From positions 186,001 through 250,000 of the forward strand of contig NZ_RXOL01000004.1 in assembly GCF_004004515.1 (NCBI RefSeq): a stretch of DNA of 64,000 bases, written 5' to 3'. Positions 1-11,587 of the stretch are shown in pieces (the stretch's first letter is position 1; each line of letters starts with the position of its first letter). The translations under genes and the position numbers were made by a program. Under the pieces are notes generated by a model, which was not told the origin of the DNA, did no database searches, and was given only the letters and a program-made list of their open reading frames with translations. Source of the DNA: Croceicoccus ponticola (lineage in GTDB: Bacteria; Pseudomonadota; Alphaproteobacteria; Sphingomonadales; Sphingomonadaceae).

Positions 1-60
1 CTGGTGTGGATGAGCCTTGGCGGGTTCGTCATGTACAAAATGGTCAGTTTCGAGATCTGA
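1..60 (+). CDS. tadB: TadB C-terminal end (partial, type II secretion F-family protein)
   Basis: Only the last 19 codons are inside the window, ending in a TGA at 58-60. The translation is a hydrophobic helix followed by MYKMVSFEI. This resembles the last membrane segment and charged tail of TadB inner-membrane platform proteins of the Flp/Tad pilus. The gene that follows 19 bp later is a clear tadC, the usual next gene in tad operons, and this supports the call. Too little is present to check any motif. Confidence 0.7.
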   Translation: MVWMSLGGFVMYKMVSFEI

Positions 61-79
61 GCGGGAAAGGGCACAGGCA

Positions 80-1081
80 ATGATCAACAATCCCGCAGGT
101 CCAACGCTTCTCGGCTTCGACGTCATCCTCGTCGGAACCCTGCTCGCCGGCATCGCCGCACTTGCCGCGATGATGGCAGTCTATGCTGCTGTCACCGTCC
201 GCGACCCGATGGCCAAGCGCGTGAAGTCGCTGGCCGCAAGGCGCGAAGACCTAAAGGCCGGATTGATGGGCACGATCAACGTGCGCCGCTCGATCCGCCG
301 CAAGACCGACGTCACGAACAAGATCCGCGACATCCTCGGCTCGTTGAAGATGTTGCAGGATTCGCAGCTGGCCACGATCGAACAGAAACTGACGCAGGCC
401 GGCATCCGCCGCAAGGAACTGGCCTATATCGTCGTGGCGGCGCGCCCGGTCCTGATGATCACTTTCGGCCTGTTGGCCGCGACCATGATCTATTGGACCG
501 ACATGTACCCCGGATGGGGCAGCATCCGTCGCTTCAACACTTTCGCCGCGATCCTGATCTTCGGTTACAAGGGGCCGGACATCTGGCTCAAGAACGTGAT
601 CGGCAAGCGCACGACGGCAATCCGCAAGGGCCTGCCCGATGCGCTCGACCTGTTGGTGATCTGCGCCGAAGCCGGCCTGACCGTCGACGCCGCCTTCGGT
701 CGCGTGTCAAAGGAACTGGGCCGCGCCTATCCCGAACTCGCCGACGAATTCGCCCTGACCTCGATCGAACTGTCGTTCCTGTCCGAACGCAAGCAGGCGT
801 TCGACAACCTCGCCTATCGCGTTGATCTCGAAGCGGTGAAGGGCGTGACGACGACGATGGTGCAAACCGAACGTTACGGCACGCCGCTCGCCAGCGCGCT
901 GCGCGTGCTTTCGGCCGAATTCCGCAACCAACGCATGATGCGGGCCGAGGAAAAGGCGGCTCGCCTGCCTGCGATCATGACCGTGCCGTTGATCCTGTTC
1001 ATCCTGCCGGTGCTGTTCATCGTGATCCTGGGTCCTGCGGCCTGCGCCATCTCCGACACCTTCCTCAACCGGAAGTCGTAG
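80..1081 (+). CDS. tadC: TadC-like Flp pilus assembly inner-membrane protein
   Basis: Encodes 333 aa with a T2SS-F (GspF-like) domain. There is an N-terminal membrane segment around residues 13-35, a paired hydrophobic region near residues 125-175, the cytoplasmic GspF helical domain around 180-300 (including LPDALDLLVICAEAGLTVD), and a C-terminal membrane segment. TadC works with TadB as the inner-membrane platform that couples the TadA ATPase to Flp pilin assembly. I chose the ATG at 80, 19 bp after the tadB stop with a purine-rich stretch upstream, rather than the in-frame ATG at 17, which would overlap tadB. A strong terminator follows, so this is the end of the tad operon. Confidence 0.88.
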   Translation: MINNPAGPTLLGFDVILVGTLLAGIAALAAMMAVYAAVTVRDPMAKRVKSLAARREDLKAGLMGTINVRRSIRRKTDVTNKIRDILGSLKMLQDSQLATIEQKLTQAGIRRKELAYIVVAARPVLMITFGLLAATMIYWTDMYPGWGSIRRFNTFAAILIFGYKGPDIWLKNVIGKRTTAIRKGLPDALDLLVICAEAGLTVDAAFGRVSKELGRAYPELADEFALTSIELSFLSERKQAFDNLAYRVDLEAVKGVTTTMVQTERYGTPLASALRVLSAEFRNQRMMRAEEKAARLPAIMTVPLILFILPVLFIVILGPAACAISDTFLNRKS

Positions 1082-1098
1082 GCGGCGTCAGCACAACG

Positions 1099-1135
1099 AA
1101 AAAGGCGGCGGGGATCACGTCCCCGCCGCCTTTTT
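1099..1135 (+). terminator. Rho-independent terminator after tadC
   Basis: A 13-bp perfect GC-rich stem (1101-1113 with 1121-1133) with a 7-nt loop ends in a run of five T. It lies about 20 bp after the tadC stop. The matching A-run on the other side would let it also serve the convergent MarR gene. Confidence 0.9.
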
Positions 1136-1189
1136 GTTATGACCGCCGTATTTGTCGCGCCGGCGTCGCGGGCCACCCGTGCGAGACGT

Positions 1190-1642
1190 TCAATTCATGT
1201 CGGTGGCACGGACCTGTGCGAACAGCTTGTCGAGGATGCGGCGCAGGCTGCGCTGTTCCGCCGCGGTCAGGCATTCGACCAGCCGTTCTTCCAGGCTGAG
1301 CCCAAGCGGCATGATCTGGCTGTGCATTTCGCGCCCCGATTCGGTGAGTTCGAGCAGATGCGAGCGGCCATCGCTGTCATTCGGGCTTCGTGCGACCAGC
1401 CCGCGATCCGCCAGGACCTTGCACGCGCGATTGACGGCGACCTTGTCCATGAACGTGGCACTGACCAGCTGGCGCTGGGTCAAAGCGCCGACATCGCCCA
1501 GCACGGCCATCACGCGCCATTCGGGGACGTTGACCCCAAATCGCGTCTTGTAATCCGCTGCAATGCGCGCGCTGACAGCGTTTGAGGTTACTGAAAGGCG
1601 ATAGGGCAGAAAGTCTGCCAGACGGGGTTTTACTGGGGCCAT
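1190..1642 (-). CDS. MarR-family transcriptional regulator
   Basis: Encodes 150 aa, the usual MarR length. The winged-helix domain spans about residues 35-130, with the pattern EWRVMAVLGDVGALTQRQL, the recognition-helix region around ATFMDKVAVNRACKVLADRGLV and the wing SPNDSDGRSHLLELTESG. Such proteins are homodimeric repressors that respond to small ligands or oxidants. I chose the ATG at 1642 (MAPVKPRL) over an upstream start at 1720, because homologues begin near this point and the extension is hydrophobic and unlike the family. The gene points away from the TonB receptor gene, so the shared upstream region could hold its operator. Ligand and targets are unknown. Confidence 0.88.
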   Translation of the reverse strand: MAPVKPRLADFLPYRLSVTSNAVSARIAADYKTRFGVNVPEWRVMAVLGDVGALTQRQLVSATFMDKVAVNRACKVLADRGLVARSPNDSDGRSHLLELTESGREMHSQIMPLGLSLEERLVECLTAAEQRSLRRILDKLFAQVRATDMN

Positions 1643-2113
1643 AATCCCGCCTGATACGCAAATGATCGCTATCCGCCAACCAAAAGTAACAACCAGAATG
1701 CCATGTTGTCGAAATACCACATTTAGTTACCGAGCCGGGCTAAACGCAGGATTACATGCCGCCCCCTCGTTTCATGGGAAACCGACTCCGTTGCAGTGGA
1801 AACCTGAGCCTGCGCTTGACCGGAGTTTAAGGGCTTAGAGAATATGGAAATAACGCGCATTTTACACAATTGTCAGCGCGCCGGGTCCGGCAGAAGTTTG
1901 TGCAAGCGCGAACGCCAGTCCGTCCGCCAAATTTTGTGATGATTAAGCAACAGTCGGTCCATAATATTCTCAAATGAGACTATCTGCTTTTGCATTAACC
2001 GGTCCGATGTTGGATGCCACTTCTATTCCCGGCGTTCCCCTGAAGCGCGTGCGGGAAAATATCCCGGCTTTTGGGAAGAGGTCGGGATCAGAAATGCAAA
2101 GGGACTGCATCAC
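1643..2113. other. 471-bp divergent intergenic region (MarR / TonB receptor promoters)
   Basis: I see no convincing gene. The region is distinctly more AT-rich than its flanks, as expected for promoters. There is an inverted repeat ACAAC-N11-GTTGT at about 1689-1709, flanked by GTAAC/GTTAC near 1686 and 1726, just upstream of the MarR start; it is a possible autoregulatory operator. A weak sigma-70-like element (TTGACC at 1816-1821, 17 bp, AGAATA at 1839-1844) points toward the receptor gene. A GGGA stretch about 10 nt before 2114 can serve as ribosome binding site. All regulatory assignments here are tentative. Confidence 0.4.
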
Positions 2114-5100
2114 ATGAAACTCAACACCATTCGCAAGCGTGCGCTAGAGGCGAGCTCCGCCCTTAACGTGCTCGCTCTGGTCGGCGCCGGCGTATTCGCG
2201 TCAGTCGCTCTGCCGACTGTCGCCTCGGCGCAGGACGTTACCGCAGGTTCGCTCTCGGGCACCGTCACCGACGATTCGGGCAACCCGGTATCGGGCGCTG
2301 CGATTTCCGTCGAATCCAGCGAACGCGGCTTTTCGCGGACCACCACCACGAACGCTAACGGCAACTTCTCGCTGTCGCAGCTTCCGATCGGCAACTATGC
2401 CGTGACGATCACCGCTCCCGGCTACCAGACGACACGCAGCGAAAACGTTGGCGTGAACCTGGGCGGTTCGAACTACAATTTCCCCGTCTCTGCCGTCGTG
2501 ACCGAAGGTGACGTGATTGTCGTGACCGGTCGCGCCGTGCGTACGGTCGACTTCTCGGGCACCGCCACCGGCGCTGTCTTCAACGTCCAGAACGTTGTCG
2601 AGAACATTCCGGTCCCCCGCAACATCGAAGCCATCCAGCTGCTCACCCCCGGCGTGACCTCGGGCGATTCGGCATTCGGTGGCGTTTCGATCTCCGGTTC
2701 GTCGGTTGCCGAAAACGTTTATTACATCAACGGCATGAACATCACGAACTTCCGTACCTTCGTGGGCGGAACGACGGTGCCGTTCGAGTTCTATGACCAG
2801 GTGCAGGTGAAGACCGGCGGCTACCAGGCCGAATTCGGTCGCAACACCGGTGGTGCGGTTATCGCCCTGACCCGTTCGGGCGGCAACGAATTCCATGGCG
2901 GCTTCAACGCCAGCTACATTCCGGATTCGACCCGCGAAACCGTTCCCAACACCTATTCGCAGAACAACTCGCTCGACAAGCGCACGCAGATCGAAGGCAA
3001 CCTCTGGCTGTCCGGCCCGATCCTCGCCGACCGCCTGTTCTTCTTCGGCTTCTTCAACCCGCGCCATTTCACGCAGTCCGACACGGCGCGCGTCGAAGAT
3101 CAGGATGAGCAAGGCAACCTGCTCGGGACGTACACCGACACTACCTTGACTAGCCGCAAGACCAACGATCCGTTCTACGGCGGTAAGCTCGACCTGAACT
3201 TGTTCGACGGTCACCGCGTTGAAGCCACCTACTTCAACGACAGCCAGGACGAAATCGTCAATCAGACCGTTCTGGATACCGGCGAATCGACGCGGACCAC
3301 CAACTTTGCCGGTGGTTCGAACATGATCTTCAAGTACACCGGTGCCTTCACCGACTGGCTGACCCTCTCGGCTCTCTACGGCAAGTCGAAGTTCGACCAG
3401 ACCTCGCAGGGTGACGCTGACACGGTTCCCTACGTTCTCGACGGACGCAGCGGATCGCTTGTCTATCAGGCCGGTAACCCCGCTGGCGTTATCGACACCG
3501 GTCGCGACACGCGCGAAAACTATCGTGTCGATGCCGACATCAGCTTCGACATGCTGGGCTCGCACAATGTGCGCATGGGCTTCGACCGCGAAAACCTGAC
3601 CGCCATCAACACCACGCAGTACTCGGGTGGCACCTACTATCGGTATTACCGTTCGGGTGCCAACGGCGCGCAGGGTGGCCTGATCGATCCGAACACGGAC
3701 TATGTCCGCGTTCGCGATCTCCAATCGGGTGGCGAATTCGGATCGAAGAACACCGCGTTCTACATCCAGGACGACTGGGACGTAACCGACCAGATCAACC
3801 TGTCGCTCGGCGTTCGTAACGACAAGTTCGAAAACTCCGACGGTAACGGCAACACCTTCACCACGCTGAAGAACCAGTGGCAGCCGCGCATCGGCATCAA
3901 CTTCGACCCCACCGGTGAGAAGCGTGCCCGTCTGTCTGCCTTCTACGGTCGTTATTACATCCCCGTTGCAGCAAACACGAACATCCGCCTTGCGGGTGCC
4001 GAGTTCTTCACCGAGGATTATTACACGCTTCCGGTCGACGGCAACGGCAACTACAACGGCAGCCTCGTCAATCCGACGCTGGGTACCAAGGTCGTGGCGA
4101 ACATCCTGGGCGACGGCGAAGTCGTTCCGGCTTCGACGCTCGTTTCCAAGAACCTGAGCCCGCAGTACCTCGACGAATTCATCGTCGGCGGCGAATACAA
4201 CGTGTCGTCGTTGGTCAAGCTCTCGGCCAACTTCACCTATCGTAAGCTGGGTGCGGTTCTCGAAGACGTCGACTTCGACGGTTCGGGTTCGTACAACTCG
4301 ATCACCGAAGCGTACTGCGCCACGCAGACTCTCGAGTGGTGCTCGCCTGACGCAGTTCCTTCCTTCGGCAGCGGCGGTTACGTCCTGTTGAACCCGGGCA
4401 AGGACCTGATCGTCGATGCGGTCGACGAAAACGGCGAACTGCACGAGTTGACGATCCCGAACTCGTTCTTCAATCTGCCTAAGGCCAAGCGCAACTACTA
4501 CGCGGCCGAGTTCAAGATGGAGCGTGCATTCGACGGCATCTGGGGCCTCAACGCCTCCTATGTCTGGGCACGTTCGAAGGGCAACTACGAAGGCGGCGTG
4601 AAATCGGACAACGGTCAGGACGATACCGGCCTGACGCAGGACTTCGACGAACTCGGCTGGATGGACGGTGCCAGTGGCTACCTTCCCAACCACCGTACGC
4701 ACACCTTCAAGGTGTTCGGCAACGTCAAGCCGGTCGACAACTTCAACCTCGGCTTCAACGCGATCGTTCAATCGCCCCGCAAGTTCGGTTGCGTCGGCAC
4801 CTACCCGGTGGGTGACGGTCGCGCCACGGACGATCTTGCCGCTTCGTGGTACTGCAACGCGCAGATCGAAGCCGGTAACGTCGAAGGCACGCTCAACGAG
4901 CCGGTTGGCCGTGGCAACGTGTTCGACAGTGACTGGACCAAGCGTATCGATCTGAGCGCCGCCTACACGATCCCGTTCCCGTCGACCGACGGTGGCGTGA
5001 CCTTGCGGATGGATGTGTTCAACGTCTTCAACTTCAAGAGCAAGCTCGACTTCAACGAGTTCGGCGACCTCGACGATCAGGACGTGATCAACCCTTACTA

Positions 5101-5164
5101 CCAGCGCGTTACGTCGTTCCAGACGGGCCGCTACTTCCGCTTTGGCATCTCCGGCCAGTTCTAA
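2114..5164 (+). CDS. Oar-like TonB-dependent receptor with N-terminal carboxypeptidase-regulatory-like domain
   Basis: Encodes 1016 aa. A signal peptide is cleaved probably after VASA (residue 39). Next comes a carboxypeptidase-regulatory-like beta-sandwich at about 45-125 (SLSGTVTDDSGNPVSGA ... YAVTITAPGYQ), a TonB-box-like DVIVVTG at 133-139, a plug domain at about 150-260, and a long beta-barrel ending in an aromatic residue (GISGQF), the outer-membrane insertion signal. This is the layout of Oar-type TonB receptors, which import large or scarce nutrients using the proton motive force. The substrate is unknown. The downstream convergent gene encodes a halogenase-like flavoprotein, and such enzymes often sit next to TonB receptors in sphingomonads and caulobacters. 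Confidence 0.92.
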   Translation: MKLNTIRKRALEASSALNVLALVGAGVFASVALPTVASAQDVTAGSLSGTVTDDSGNPVSGAAISVESSERGFSRTTTTNANGNFSLSQLPIGNYAVTITAPGYQTTRSENVGVNLGGSNYNFPVSAVVTEGDVIVVTGRAVRTVDFSGTATGAVFNVQNVVENIPVPRNIEAIQLLTPGVTSGDSAFGGVSISGSSVAENVYYINGMNITNFRTFVGGTTVPFEFYDQVQVKTGGYQAEFGRNTGGAVIALTRSGGNEFHGGFNASYIPDSTRETVPNTYSQNNSLDKRTQIEGNLWLSGPILADRLFFFGFFNPRHFTQSDTARVEDQDEQGNLLGTYTDTTLTSRKTNDPFYGGKLDLNLFDGHRVEATYFNDSQDEIVNQTVLDTGESTRTTNFAGGSNMIFKYTGAFTDWLTLSALYGKSKFDQTSQGDADTVPYVLDGRSGSLVYQAGNPAGVIDTGRDTRENYRVDADISFDMLGSHNVRMGFDRENLTAINTTQYSGGTYYRYYRSGANGAQGGLIDPNTDYVRVRDLQSGGEFGSKNTAFYIQDDWDVTDQINLSLGVRNDKFENSDGNGNTFTTLKNQWQPRIGINFDPTGEKRARLSAFYGRYYIPVAANTNIRLAGAEFFTEDYYTLPVDGNGNYNGSLVNPTLGTKVVANILGDGEVVPASTLVSKNLSPQYLDEFIVGGEYNVSSLVKLSANFTYRKLGAVLEDVDFDGSGSYNSITEAYCATQTLEWCSPDAVPSFGSGGYVLLNPGKDLIVDAVDENGELHELTIPNSFFNLPKAKRNYYAAEFKMERAFDGIWGLNASYVWARSKGNYEGGVKSDNGQDDTGLTQDFDELGWMDGASGYLPNHRTHTFKVFGNVKPVDNFNLGFNAIVQSPRKFGCVGTYPVGDGRATDDLAASWYCNAQIEAGNVEGTLNEPVGRGNVFDSDWTKRIDLSAAYTIPFPSTDGGVTLRMDVFNVFNFKSKLDFNEFGDLDDQDVINPYYQRVTSFQTGRYFRFGISGQF

Positions 5165-5191
5165 GAACCGGTCGCGATCCACGCGAAATTC

Positions 5192-5222
5192 GGGGGCGGT
5201 GCGAAAGCACCGCCCCCTTTTT
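5192..5222 (+). terminator. Rho-independent terminator after the TonB receptor gene
   Basis: An 11-bp perfect stem GGGGGCGGTGC / GCACCGCCCCC with a GAAA tetraloop is followed by five T. It lies 27 bp after the receptor stop. Confidence 0.92.
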
Positions 5223-5285
5223 CATGGCTGCAATGAACGTGCGGTAGTCCCATCGCGCACCGTCATCCGGTGCCGAGGGGACGGC

Positions 5286-6815
5286 TCAGCGGCGGAAGGA
5301 ATCGAGCAATTCGCGGTGCCCCGGCAGCGCGTTGATCGCCCGGCGATGCGTGTCGTCGATGGTCTGGCGCAATTGCGCCCATTCGCCGGGATCAAGCGTC
5401 CGCTCGGGCCGCAATTCGCCACCCTTGTAGAAACCCTTGCCAAACAGCGCGGCGAGATAGGTGTTGTGGTCGAAGTAGTTGGTCGGCTGCACGTCCGCCT
5501 GCACCGGCAGCGCATGGCGCCAGATCGCGAGGTTCTCGGCCAGCCGTTCGGGCAGCTTCGGTTCTGTCCGCTGCGCGCGCCAGTATGCCGTGTCGGCGCG
5601 ATTGGACAGGTGGTAGTGGAGCGCGATGTATTCCACCACTTCGTCGTAAAGCGCGGCGGTCCGCTGGTTGTAGCGATCGGCCAGCGACTGGGGAAAATCG
5701 CTCGTCGGAAAATAGTTCATCAGCCATTTGAGCGAGGTTTCGACCGTATAGATCGCCGAAGCCTCAAGCGGTTCGACAAAGCCCGAACTCAGCCCCATCG
5801 CGATGCAGTTGCCGACCCAGTTGCGACTGGCCCGGCCGATCCGCATCGGGATGATGCGCATCCGCTCGGCCAGCTTGGGATCGCCCAGATGCGCGGCAAA
5901 TTCCACTCGCGCATCGTCGTCGCTGATGAACCGGCTGGAATAGACGTAACCGTTGCCGGTACGGTGATAGAGCGGCACGCGAAACGCCCAGCCGTGACCC
6001 AGCGCGGTGGCGCGGGTGGCCGGTTCGATCTCACCCATGGCCGGCCAGTCGAGCTGGATCACGGCCGCCCGATCGTTGAGCAGGGTCTGCGAATAATCGA
6101 CGTGCCCGATGCCGAGCGCCTTCTTCAGGATGACGCCGGCAAAGCCCGTGGCGTCGATCACCAGCTCGACCGGATGGCGGCCGCCCTTCGCAAGCAAAAG
6201 ACTGTCCACGAAACCGTCTTCGCGCAGCGCCACGTCGACCACGTCATCGGCGACATGGACAACGCCGCGATGCAGCGCGACCTTCTTCAACAGCCCGGCA
6301 TAACGGCTTGCGTCGGTGTGATAGGCATAGCGCAGCACCGCTTCGAAATCGCCCTGCCCGATCCGGCGCGGCCCCCTGGTCCGTTCGATCGCATCGCGGC
6401 ACGGCGATATCGTCGCGGCGTAATCAGGCGCATCGCCAAACGGCTTGCCTGCCAGTTCAAATCGTTCGAATTCGTACCCTGCGGTCAGGTAACCGATGAA
6501 GGGATTGACCCATGACATCGGCTGCCCGCGCGCGCCGACGTCCCAATTAAGGAAATAACCGGCCAGCTTGAAGGTGGCATCGGTCTCGACCATGAACGCG
6601 CGTTCGGGAACGCCAAGCGTTTTCAGCGTCTCGGGCGCGGCGGGCGACAGCGATTCGCCCACTCCGATGATCGGGATCGTCGGCGATTCGACGACCGTGA
6701 TCGTCATCTTTCCGGATGTGATTCCCGGTTCGAAACGCGTGGCGAGGAACGCGGCGGCCAACCAACCGGTCGTACCCCCGCCGACGATGGTGATGCTGGT
6801 AATCGGTGCAGGCAT
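5286..6815 (-). CDS. Flavin-dependent tryptophan-halogenase family protein
   Basis: Encodes 509 aa. The FAD-binding VGGGTTGW is at residues 11-18. The family's active-site lysine region is present (DATFKLAG, K83), as is the substrate-proximal acidic motif GFVEPLEAS at about 345-353, which matches the catalytic-glutamate segment of PrnA/RebH-type enzymes. The signature WxWxIP is changed here to W-A-F-R-V-P (276-281), so the second tryptophan is replaced by phenylalanine. Characterised members chlorinate or brominate tryptophan using FADH2 from a reductase, and no flavin reductase is adjacent. Many sphingomonad paralogues lie next to TonB receptors and have unknown substrates. I chose the ATG at 6815, just before the dinucleotide-binding strand. 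Confidence 0.88.
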   Translation of the reverse strand: MPAPITSITIVGGGTTGWLAAAFLATRFEPGITSGKMTITVVESPTIPIIGVGESLSPAAPETLKTLGVPERAFMVETDATFKLAGYFLNWDVGARGQPMSWVNPFIGYLTAGYEFERFELAGKPFGDAPDYAATISPCRDAIERTRGPRRIGQGDFEAVLRYAYHTDASRYAGLLKKVALHRGVVHVADDVVDVALREDGFVDSLLLAKGGRHPVELVIDATGFAGVILKKALGIGHVDYSQTLLNDRAAVIQLDWPAMGEIEPATRATALGHGWAFRVPLYHRTGNGYVYSSRFISDDDARVEFAAHLGDPKLAERMRIIPMRIGRASRNWVGNCIAMGLSSGFVEPLEASAIYTVETSLKWLMNYFPTSDFPQSLADRYNQRTAALYDEVVEYIALHYHLSNRADTAYWRAQRTEPKLPERLAENLAIWRHALPVQADVQPTNYFDHNTYLAALFGKGFYKGGELRPERTLDPGEWAQLRQTIDDTHRRAINALPGHRELLDSFRR

Positions 6816-6908
6816 GCCCCATGCCTCGACTATCGCACCTACGCTGTCAATCGGGGCCGATCGCTGCCGCAACCGGCCCCGGATAGACTGTCGCTCAGTT
6901 GCGCGAAA

Positions 6909-9494
<2,586 letters not shown>

Positions 9495-9525
9495 GCGCGT
9501 CTCTCCTGAATGCCGACCTCAGATG

Positions 9526-9545
9526 GTGTTGCAGATTAGCAACAC
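9526..9545. repeat. 7-bp inverted repeat in the clpB leader
   Basis: A perfect palindrome GTGTTGC-AGATTA-GCAACAC lies 32-51 bp upstream of the clpB start. It falls downstream of the candidate heat-shock promoter, so it could be a hairpin in the clpB 5' leader or a protein-binding site. No T-run follows in either direction, so it is not a terminator. Confidence 0.5.
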
Positions 9546-9603
9546 AAGGATTGGCGCGCGAATTTTTGCCTGTCGACCGTTCGTCGCTTCTCCCGTTCAC
9601 GAA

Positions 9604-9631
9604 ACATAGGCTAGCGAATGTGCAATGCAAT
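9604..9631 (-). promoter_or_regulatory. Candidate RpoH (sigma-32)-type promoter of clpB
   Basis: Read on the minus strand, ATTG is followed by exactly 17 nt and then CCTATGT. The alphaproteobacterial RpoH consensus is CTTG-N17/18-CYTATNT, so there is one mismatch in the -35 and none in the -10. It lies about 110 bp upstream of clpB, a classic RpoH-regulated gene. This is inferred from motif match only; no transcription start is known. Confidence 0.5.
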
Positions 9632-9689
9632 TGATGCAGGACAATCCGGCAGGTAGACCGTGCCACGGCGAACACAAAAGGGGCCAGCT

Positions 9690-9995
9690 ATGTCGGTAGG
9701 CGGAACTTACGAAATCACCACCAAGACCCCGATGGGCGACCAGAAGGGCACATTCAGCGTTGTTCCGTCCGATGACGACAAGAGCTTCACCGGCGCGTTC
9801 ACGGGCCCGCTCGGCTCCATCGATATCGAAGACGGCGTGATCGACGGCAACGCCCTGACGTTCAAGGTGACGATGACCGCGCCCATGCCGATGACGATTG
9901 AAGGCAAGGCAAGTGTCGATGGCGATGCGATCACCGGCGAAATGATCGATGGCGGTTTCGGCGCGCTTCAGATGTCGGGAACGCGCATCGGCTAA
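9690..9995 (+). CDS. Conserved small protein of unknown function, beta-strand rich
   Basis: Encodes 101 aa starting MSVGGTYEITTKTPMGDQKG. The sequence is built of alternating hydrophobic strands with turns (GTFSVVP, DKSFTGAFTGPLG, NALTFKVTMTAPMPMTIEGKASVDGDAITGEM). This suggests a small beta-barrel or sandwich, and it has no signal peptide, cysteine or metal motif. I chose the ATG at 9690 because AAAAGGGG sits immediately upstream as ribosome binding site, whereas the extension from 9660 has none. It is a single-gene unit followed by a strong terminator. I recognise no function. Confidence 0.8.
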   Translation: MSVGGTYEITTKTPMGDQKGTFSVVPSDDDKSFTGAFTGPLGSIDIEDGVIDGNALTFKVTMTAPMPMTIEGKASVDGDAITGEMIDGGFGALQMSGTRIG

Positions 9996-10026
9996 GGCAC
10001 GGCGCCAGTCATGAAAACCGGTCATG

Positions 10027-10064
10027 AAAAAGGGGCCGCAGGTTCGATCCCTGCGGCCCCTTTT
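10027..10064. terminator. Bidirectional rho-independent terminator
   Basis: A near-perfect stem AAAAGGGGCCGCAG / CTGCGGCCCCTTTT with a short loop, flanked by A-run and T-run. It separates the small + strand gene ending at 9995 from gatB on the minus strand, and can serve both. Confidence 0.9.
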
Positions 10065-10096
10065 GCCTTGCCCTTCGCGGGCGAAGCGGCTGATCG

Positions 10097-11587
10097 TCAG
10101 CCCAGCTTGGCCTTCAGAATTTCGTTGACCACGGCCGGATTGCCCTGCCCCTTCATGGCCTTCATCGTCTGACCGACGAAGAACCCGAACAGCTTGTCCT
10201 TGCCGCCGCGATATTCGGCGACCTTTTCCGCGTTGTTGGCCAGAACCTCGTCGACCACGGCCTCGATCGCGCCGGTGTCAGAATTCTGCTTCAACCCTTC
10301 GGTCTCGGCGATTTCTTCCGGCTCGCGGCCGGTTTTCAGGACGATCTCGTAGATCTCCTTCGCCTGACCGCCCGAAACCGTATCGCTCGCCAACAGGGCA
10401 AGGATGCCCGCATTGGCGCCGGTGGTGTCATTCGCCTCGTCGACGTCGGGAACGGCGTTCTTCACGCCCGGCGCGACCGACAGCACCCAATTGGCGACTT
10501 GCGTGGCCACGGCCTTTTCGGGCTTGTCGAGCTTGATCGCGGTCGCGGCAAGTATGTCCTCGAACCGCTTGTAGACATCGACGTCCATCGTCAGCTGCCC
10601 CGCGTTATACGCGGTCATGCCAAGCTCGTTCTCGTACCGCAGCCGCTTGGCATCGGGCAATTCGGGCAAGCTGGCGCGGCAGGCATCGAGGAACGCGTCG
10701 TCGAGTTCGAGCGGCAGCAGGTCGGGATCGGGGAAGTAGCGATAATCGTGCGCATCCTCCTTCGACCGCATCGTCCGCGTCGTGCCGGTGTCGGGGTCGA
10801 ACAAGCGGGTTTCCTGGTTCACCGCACCACCGTTCTCGATCACGTCGACCTGTCGGTTCGCCTCGTACTCGATGACCTGCATCACGAAACGGACCGAATT
10901 CACGTTCTTCGTTTCGGTGCGCGTGCCCAGTTCACCGCCCGGCTTGCGCACGGACACGTTGACGTCGGCGCGCATCGAGCCTTCTTCCATGTTGCCGTCG
11001 CACGATCCGACATAGCGCAGGATCGCCCGCAGTTTGCGGACATAGGCCCCGGCCTCGGCAGGGGAACGCATGTCGGGCTTCGACACGATTTCCATCAGCG
11101 CGACGCCCGACCGGTTGAGATCGACATAGGACATCGTCGGATGCTGATCGTGCATCAGCTTACCCGCGTCCTGTTCGACGTGGATGCGTTCGACCCCGAT
11201 GCGCTTGACCGCGTCGGGGTTCTTGTCGTCAAGGCTGATGTCCAGATGCCCCTCGCCCACCAGCGGGTGGTAAAGCTGGCTGATCTGGTAGCCCTGCGGC
11301 AGATCGGCGTAGAAGTAGTTCTTGCGGTCGAACCGGCTCCACTTGTTGATCTGCGCGTCGATTGCCATGCCGGTGCGCACGGCCTGACGGATGCATTCGC
11401 GGTTGGGCACCGGCAACATGCCGGGCATCGCCGCATCGACAAGGGAGACCTGCGTATTGGGTTCGGCGCCGAACGCGGTGGCGGCGCCAGAAAACAGCTT
11501 GGCGTTCGACGTGACCTGCGCATGGACTTCAAGGCCGATGACGACCTCCCACTCGCCGGTGGCGCCCTGAATCGTGTAGTTGCTCAT
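10097..11587 (-). CDS. gatB: Aspartyl/glutamyl-tRNA(Asn/Gln) amidotransferase subunit B
   Basis: Encodes 496 aa. It has the GatB kinase-like domain from the start ([22 protein letters not shown]), conserved blocks [27 protein letters not shown] and [14 protein letters not shown], and a C-terminal YqeY-like tRNA-binding tail. GatCAB converts mischarged Glu-tRNA(Gln), and in some bacteria Asp-tRNA(Asn), to the correct amide. The ATG at 11587 overlaps by 4 nt the stop of a small upstream ORF, itself overlapping gatA. Translational coupling along gatC-gatA-small ORF-gatB is therefore likely. Confidence 0.97.
   Translation of the reverse strand: MSNYTIQGATGEWEVVIGLEVHAQVTSNAKLFSGAATAFGAEPNTQVSLVDAAMPGMLPVPNRECIRQAVRTGMAIDAQINKWSRFDRKNYFYADLPQGYQISQLYHPLVGEGHLDISLDDKNPDAVKRIGVERIHVEQDAGKLMHDQHPTMSYVDLNRSGVALMEIVSKPDMRSPAEAGAYVRKLRAILRYVGSCDGNMEEGSMRADVNVSVRKPGGELGTRTETKNVNSVRFVMQVIEYEANRQVDVIENGGAVNQETRLFDPDTGTTRTMRSKEDAHDYRYFPDPDLLPLELDDAFLDACRASLPELPDAKRLRYENELGMTAYNAGQLTMDVDVYKRFEDILAATAIKLDKPEKAVATQVANWVLSVAPGVKNAVPDVDEANDTTGANAGILALLASDTVSGGQAKEIYEIVLKTGREPEEIAETEGLKQNSDTGAIEAVVDEVLANNAEKVAEYRGGKDKLFGFFVGQTMKAMKGQGNPAVVNEILKAKLG

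Noticed and set aside
2201..5182. Very long open frame antisense to the TonB receptor gene
   Set aside because: It mirrors the receptor's codon bias (GC-rich third positions leave few stops in the opposite frame) and its translation is a repetitive Val/Arg/Asp mixture with no motif. The receptor on the + strand has signal peptide, plug and barrel.
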